Source: JBCBSS01 sp039819065
GTDB taxonomy: Bacteria > Bacteroidota > Bacteroidia > Cytophagales > Cyclobacteriaceae
Assembly: GCA_039819065.1 (NCBI GenBank)
Contig: JBCBSS010000128.1
Span: forward strand, 1-23,942
Length of the DNA: 23,942 bases
Direction of reading: 5' to 3'
In this document: one piece after another, positions 21,466 through 23,942 of the stretch
How positions within the stretch are numbered: position 1 is the first letter of the stretch
Layout of the letters: each line of letters opens with the position of its first letter
Notes under the pieces: generated by a model
The model's input: the letters and a program-made list of their open reading frames with translations, nothing else
Told to the model about the DNA's origin: nothing
The model's database searches: none
Translations under genes and position numbers: made by a program

Positions 21466-22800
21466 TTAATCCAATAATTTTTGAAGCGCAGGCCCAAATG
21501 AGTGCCCTGTAATATTTTTGCTCACTTTTTGCATTTTTTGCGCAACATTTTCATTCATCAAGTTACCGATACTACCCTCATGCGTGTGGTTTACCTCTCC
21601 GCTGGGTTGGTATGTTCCCTCAGCTATCTCCTTGCCAATCAGTTGGTAAGCTTCTCTGAAAGGTATCCCACTGAGTACTTTTTCATTAACTACTTCTACA
21701 CTGAATAGGTGTTCGTATTTCGGGTCTTTCAGAATGTCAGTATTCACCTGTACCTGGCTAATGGCATACTCGCAAATTTCCAGGCAGTCCCTAAGGTTAG
21801 AAAAAGCAGGGAAAAAGTTTTCTTTAATCACCTGTAAGTCTCTATGGTATCCGGAGATCAAATTGCCGGTGATAAGACTGATTTCGTAAGGTAGCGCTTG
21901 TATCTTGTTAGTCTTGGCTCTAATTAACTCGAATACATCAGGGTTCTTTTTGTGTGGCATGATACTCGACCCTGTGGTGAACTGGTCAGGGAAAGTAACA
22001 AAGCCGAAGTTCTGACTATTATACAAACAAATATCTGCCGCGAATTTGGATAGGGTAGAAGCAATAGAAGCCAATGCGAAAGAGACAGATTTTTCAGTCT
22101 TACCTCTCCCCATTTGTGCATATACTACGTTATAGTTCATGCTTTCGAAACCCAATAGATCCGTGGTCATTTGACGATTGAGTGGGAATGAACTGCCATA
22201 ACCCGCAGCCGAGCCTAGAGGGTTTTGATTGGTGATTTTGAAGGCAGCTTCCATTAAATGCATGTCATCAACCAAACTCTCAGCGTAGGCACCGAACCAT
22301 AACCCAAAAGAGGAGGGCATAGCAATTTGCGTGTGCGTGTAGCCTGGTAGCAGCACATCTTTGTGTGTATTACTGAGGCTTTGTAGTGTTTCAAAGAGCT
22401 TTACACATAGATCAGTGATTTCTTTGAGTTCGTTGCGTATATACAATTTCAAGTCTACCATTACCTGATCGTTTCTGGAACGGCCGCTATGTATTTTTTT
22501 ACCGACATCGCCTAGCTTTCTGGTGAGCATCAGTTCTATTTGAGAGTGTACATCCTCAATACCCGGTTCGATGATAAATTCACCTTTTTCAATGACATCT
22601 CTGTAGATAGACTTTAATTCTTTTTGTAAAGCCTCAAGTTCTTCCGCTGTCAGTAGATCGATGCTCTCAAGCATTTGAATATGTGCCAAAGATCCTAATA
22701 CATCATAAGGAGCAAGCAACAGGTCGATCTCCTTGTCCATACCGATGGTGAATTTTTCTATTTGCTCGTTGAGGGCAGCCCCTTTGTCCCAAAGTTTCAT
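21466..22800 (-). CDS. argH: Argininosuccinate lyase
   Basis: Splits argininosuccinate into arginine and fumarate, the last step of arginine synthesis; cytosolic homotetramer of the fumarase/aspartase superfamily. The signature loop GSSIMPHKKNPD is intact and holds the catalytic serine. HSGRSRNDQ and LPGYTHTQIAMP are further conserved active-site segments. I start at ATG 22800 (MKLWDKGAALNEQIEKFT), which gives 444 residues and the usual family N-terminus. A GTG at 22839 would add 13 residues without family support. The gene follows argE on the same strand with a 70-bp gap, forming an arginine pair. Confidence 0.96.
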   Translation of the reverse strand: MKLWDKGAALNEQIEKFTIGMDKEIDLLLAPYDVLGSLAHIQMLESIDLLTAEELEALQKELKSIYRDVIEKGEFIIEPGIEDVHSQIELMLTRKLGDVGKKIHSGRSRNDQVMVDLKLYIRNELKEITDLCVKLFETLQSLSNTHKDVLLPGYTHTQIAMPSSFGLWFGAYAESLVDDMHLMEAAFKITNQNPLGSAAGYGSSFPLNRQMTTDLLGFESMNYNVVYAQMGRGKTEKSVSFALASIASTLSKFAADICLYNSQNFGFVTFPDQFTTGSSIMPHKKNPDVFELIRAKTNKIQALPYEISLITGNLISGYHRDLQVIKENFFPAFSNLRDCLEICEYAISQVQVNTDILKDPKYEHLFSVEVVNEKVLSGIPFREAYQLIGKEIAEGTYQPSGEVNHTHEGSIGNLMNENVAQKMQKVSKNITGHSFGPALQKLLD

Positions 22801-22870
22801 GACTCGATAGTTTTGATGTTGTGACGGTGTTAATGGCACTCGTCTTTAATAATTGCATAGACTGGTTAAT

Positions 22871-23942
22871 TCATATTTCCAGTCCTGACAGCATTTCAAT
22901 ATAAGTTTTAATACCTTTTTCAATTTCCTCAATCAGAATATACTCGTTGGCCGTGTGCGATCTGGCAGAATCACCTGGCCCAATCTTTAGCGTAGGAAAG
23001 GACATTAGTGCTTGATCGGAAAGCGTCGGCGATCCATAATAACCCAAACCCATTGATATCCCTTTTTGTACAACCGGGTTGGTAAAAGCAATGCCTGATG
23101 AATTAAGCCTGAAAGACCTCGGTTTCACCTCTGATGATACATGGGATTGAACGAGCTCATATACCTCTTGATTAGAATAAAGCTCATTGGTACGGACATC
23201 TACCACAAAGTGACAGCTGTCAGGTACGACGTTGTGCTGTGTACCAGCACCGACTTGTGTGACGGACATTTTTACCGCACCAAGCAGATCGGAGGATTTA
23301 TCGAATTGATAGCTTTGAAACCAGGCGATGTCCTGCATGGCCTTATAAATGGCATTTTCTCCTTCTTCTCGAGCAGCATGCCCGCTGATACCTTTTGCAT
23401 AGCAATCGAGCACCATCAATCCTTTTTCTGCCACCGCCATTTCAAGCAAAGTTGGCTCGCCCACAATGCCTAACGCGATATTGCCTAATGAGGGTAGAAT
23501 GGAGGCAATACCGTTTTTCCCCGAAATCTCTTCTTCGGCCGAAGCCGCCATGATGAGGTTATAACTACGGTTTGAATCCTGATTAAGAAACAAGAAGGTA
23601 TGGATTAGCGACACAAGCGAAGCACCTGCATCATTGCTTCCGAGGCCAAACAAGCACTTAGGGTCACTACCAACTGAATAGGGGTCACGAGTCCAGCCCT
23701 GGACTGGTTTTACCGTATCATGATGCGAATTTAAGAGTATGGTAGGTTTGCTCTCATCGAATTGATCCGAAAGTACCCAGACATTGTTACCTTCTCTGAT
23801 GGGTTCTAATCCACATTTTTCTAGATATTGATAGATTAAATCAGCGGTCTCACTTTCTTCCCGACTGAACGACGGTATTCGTATCAGTTCTTCTAGTAAA
23901 AAGACAGCACGCTGAGTCAGTTGCTTAAGATTGTCAGCTAAT
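22871..23942 (-). CDS. argE: Acetylornithine (or N-acyl-citrulline) deacetylase, M20 family, 5' end outside window
   Basis: Zinc-dependent M20 hydrolase that removes the N-acyl group late in arginine synthesis. The frame is open up to the right edge; translation of 23654-23941 continues the protein as LADNLKQLTQRAVFLLEEL, then IRIPSFSREESETADL, so only a few N-terminal residues should be missing. Metal-site motifs in order: LLNSHHDTVKPV (His and bridging Asp), FGLGSNDAGAS, SAEEEISGKNG (catalytic Glu pair), VGEPT, and ARSHTANEYI (last His). GISGHAAREEGENAIYK belongs to the dimerisation domain. In Bacteroidota the substrate may be N-acetyl- or N-succinylcitrulline rather than acetylornithine; sequence alone does not decide. 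It precedes argH. Confidence 0.9.
   Translation of the reverse strand, partial: LADNLKQLTQRAVFLLEELIRIPSFSREESETADLIYQYLEKCGLEPIREGNNVWVLSDQFDESKPTILLNSHHDTVKPVQGWTRDPYSVGSDPKCLFGLGSNDAGASLVSLIHTFLFLNQDSNRSYNLIMAASAEEEISGKNGIASILPSLGNIALGIVGEPTLLEMAVAEKGLMVLDCYAKGISGHAAREEGENAIYKAMQDIAWFQSYQFDKSSDLLGAVKMSVTQVGAGTQHNVVPDSCHFVVDVRTNELYSNQEVYELVQSHVSSEVKPRSFRLNSSGIAFTNPVVQKGISMGLGYYGSPTLSDQALMSFPTLKIGPGDSARSHTANEYILIEEIEKGIKTYIEMLSGLEI

Noticed and set aside
22801..22839. Longer argH start at a GTG (22839)
   Set aside because: The extra 13 residues have no counterpart in argininosuccinate lyases, which begin at MKLW.
23651..23653. Start of the argE-like gene at 23653
   Set aside because: This is an internal TTG; the frame continues upstream with strong M20 motifs (NSHHDTVKP) to the window edge.

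Overview
The window looks like chromosomal DNA of a Bacteroidota bacterium, most likely of the Cytophagales. The reasons are the long PurF, the Tgt without zinc ligands, FabI as the enoyl-ACP reductase, promoter boxes of the TAnnTTTG type in place of sigma-70 boxes, few Shine-Dalgarno sequences, and an eCIS-type leader on one hypothetical protein. The assignment is an inference from family resemblance; no 16S gene or other decisive marker is present.

Layout. 1-2465 (+): the 3' end of tgt, an LptF/LptG-type lipopolysaccharide-export permease, and an EamA/DMT transporter. 2466-2950: a gene-free stretch with a perfect 16-bp hairpin and a second, diverged copy of the last 40 bp of the transporter gene. 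2951-4960 (-): ispE and fabI, separated by 384 bp holding three related palindromic repeats and a perfect hairpin. 5129-5932 (+): murI. 5949-7133 (-): a 394-residue orphan whose N-terminus resembles the leader of eCIS-associated (DUF4157-type) proteins. 7305-8423 (-): a GH113-like TIM-barrel protein. 8533-9824 (-): a compact three-gene cassette (small membrane protein, DUF4440/SnoaL-like protein, GNAT acetyltransferase).

9890-20293 (+): the membrane half of respiratory complex I (nuoH, I, J, K, L, M, N) in one tightly packed transcript. It starts from a good Bacteroidota promoter, runs directly into a purF-type amidotransferase gene, and ends at a strong bidirectional terminator. The peripheral-arm genes nuoA-G are not next to it. 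NuoI has a Lys/Pro-rich tail of about 200 residues. 20375-21244 (-): an orphan periplasmic solute-binding protein. 21466-23942 (-): argH, and argE running off the right edge (arginine biosynthesis).

Most of the window is core metabolism: complex I and purine entry in one transcript, arginine synthesis, isoprenoid, fatty-acid and peptidoglycan precursors, LPS export and tRNA modification. The accessory items most worth follow-up are the eCIS-leader protein, the NuoI tail, the two four-codon mini-ORFs abutting the non-ATG starts of nuoH and nuoI, the duplicated transporter 3' end, and the palindromic repeats between ispE and fabI.
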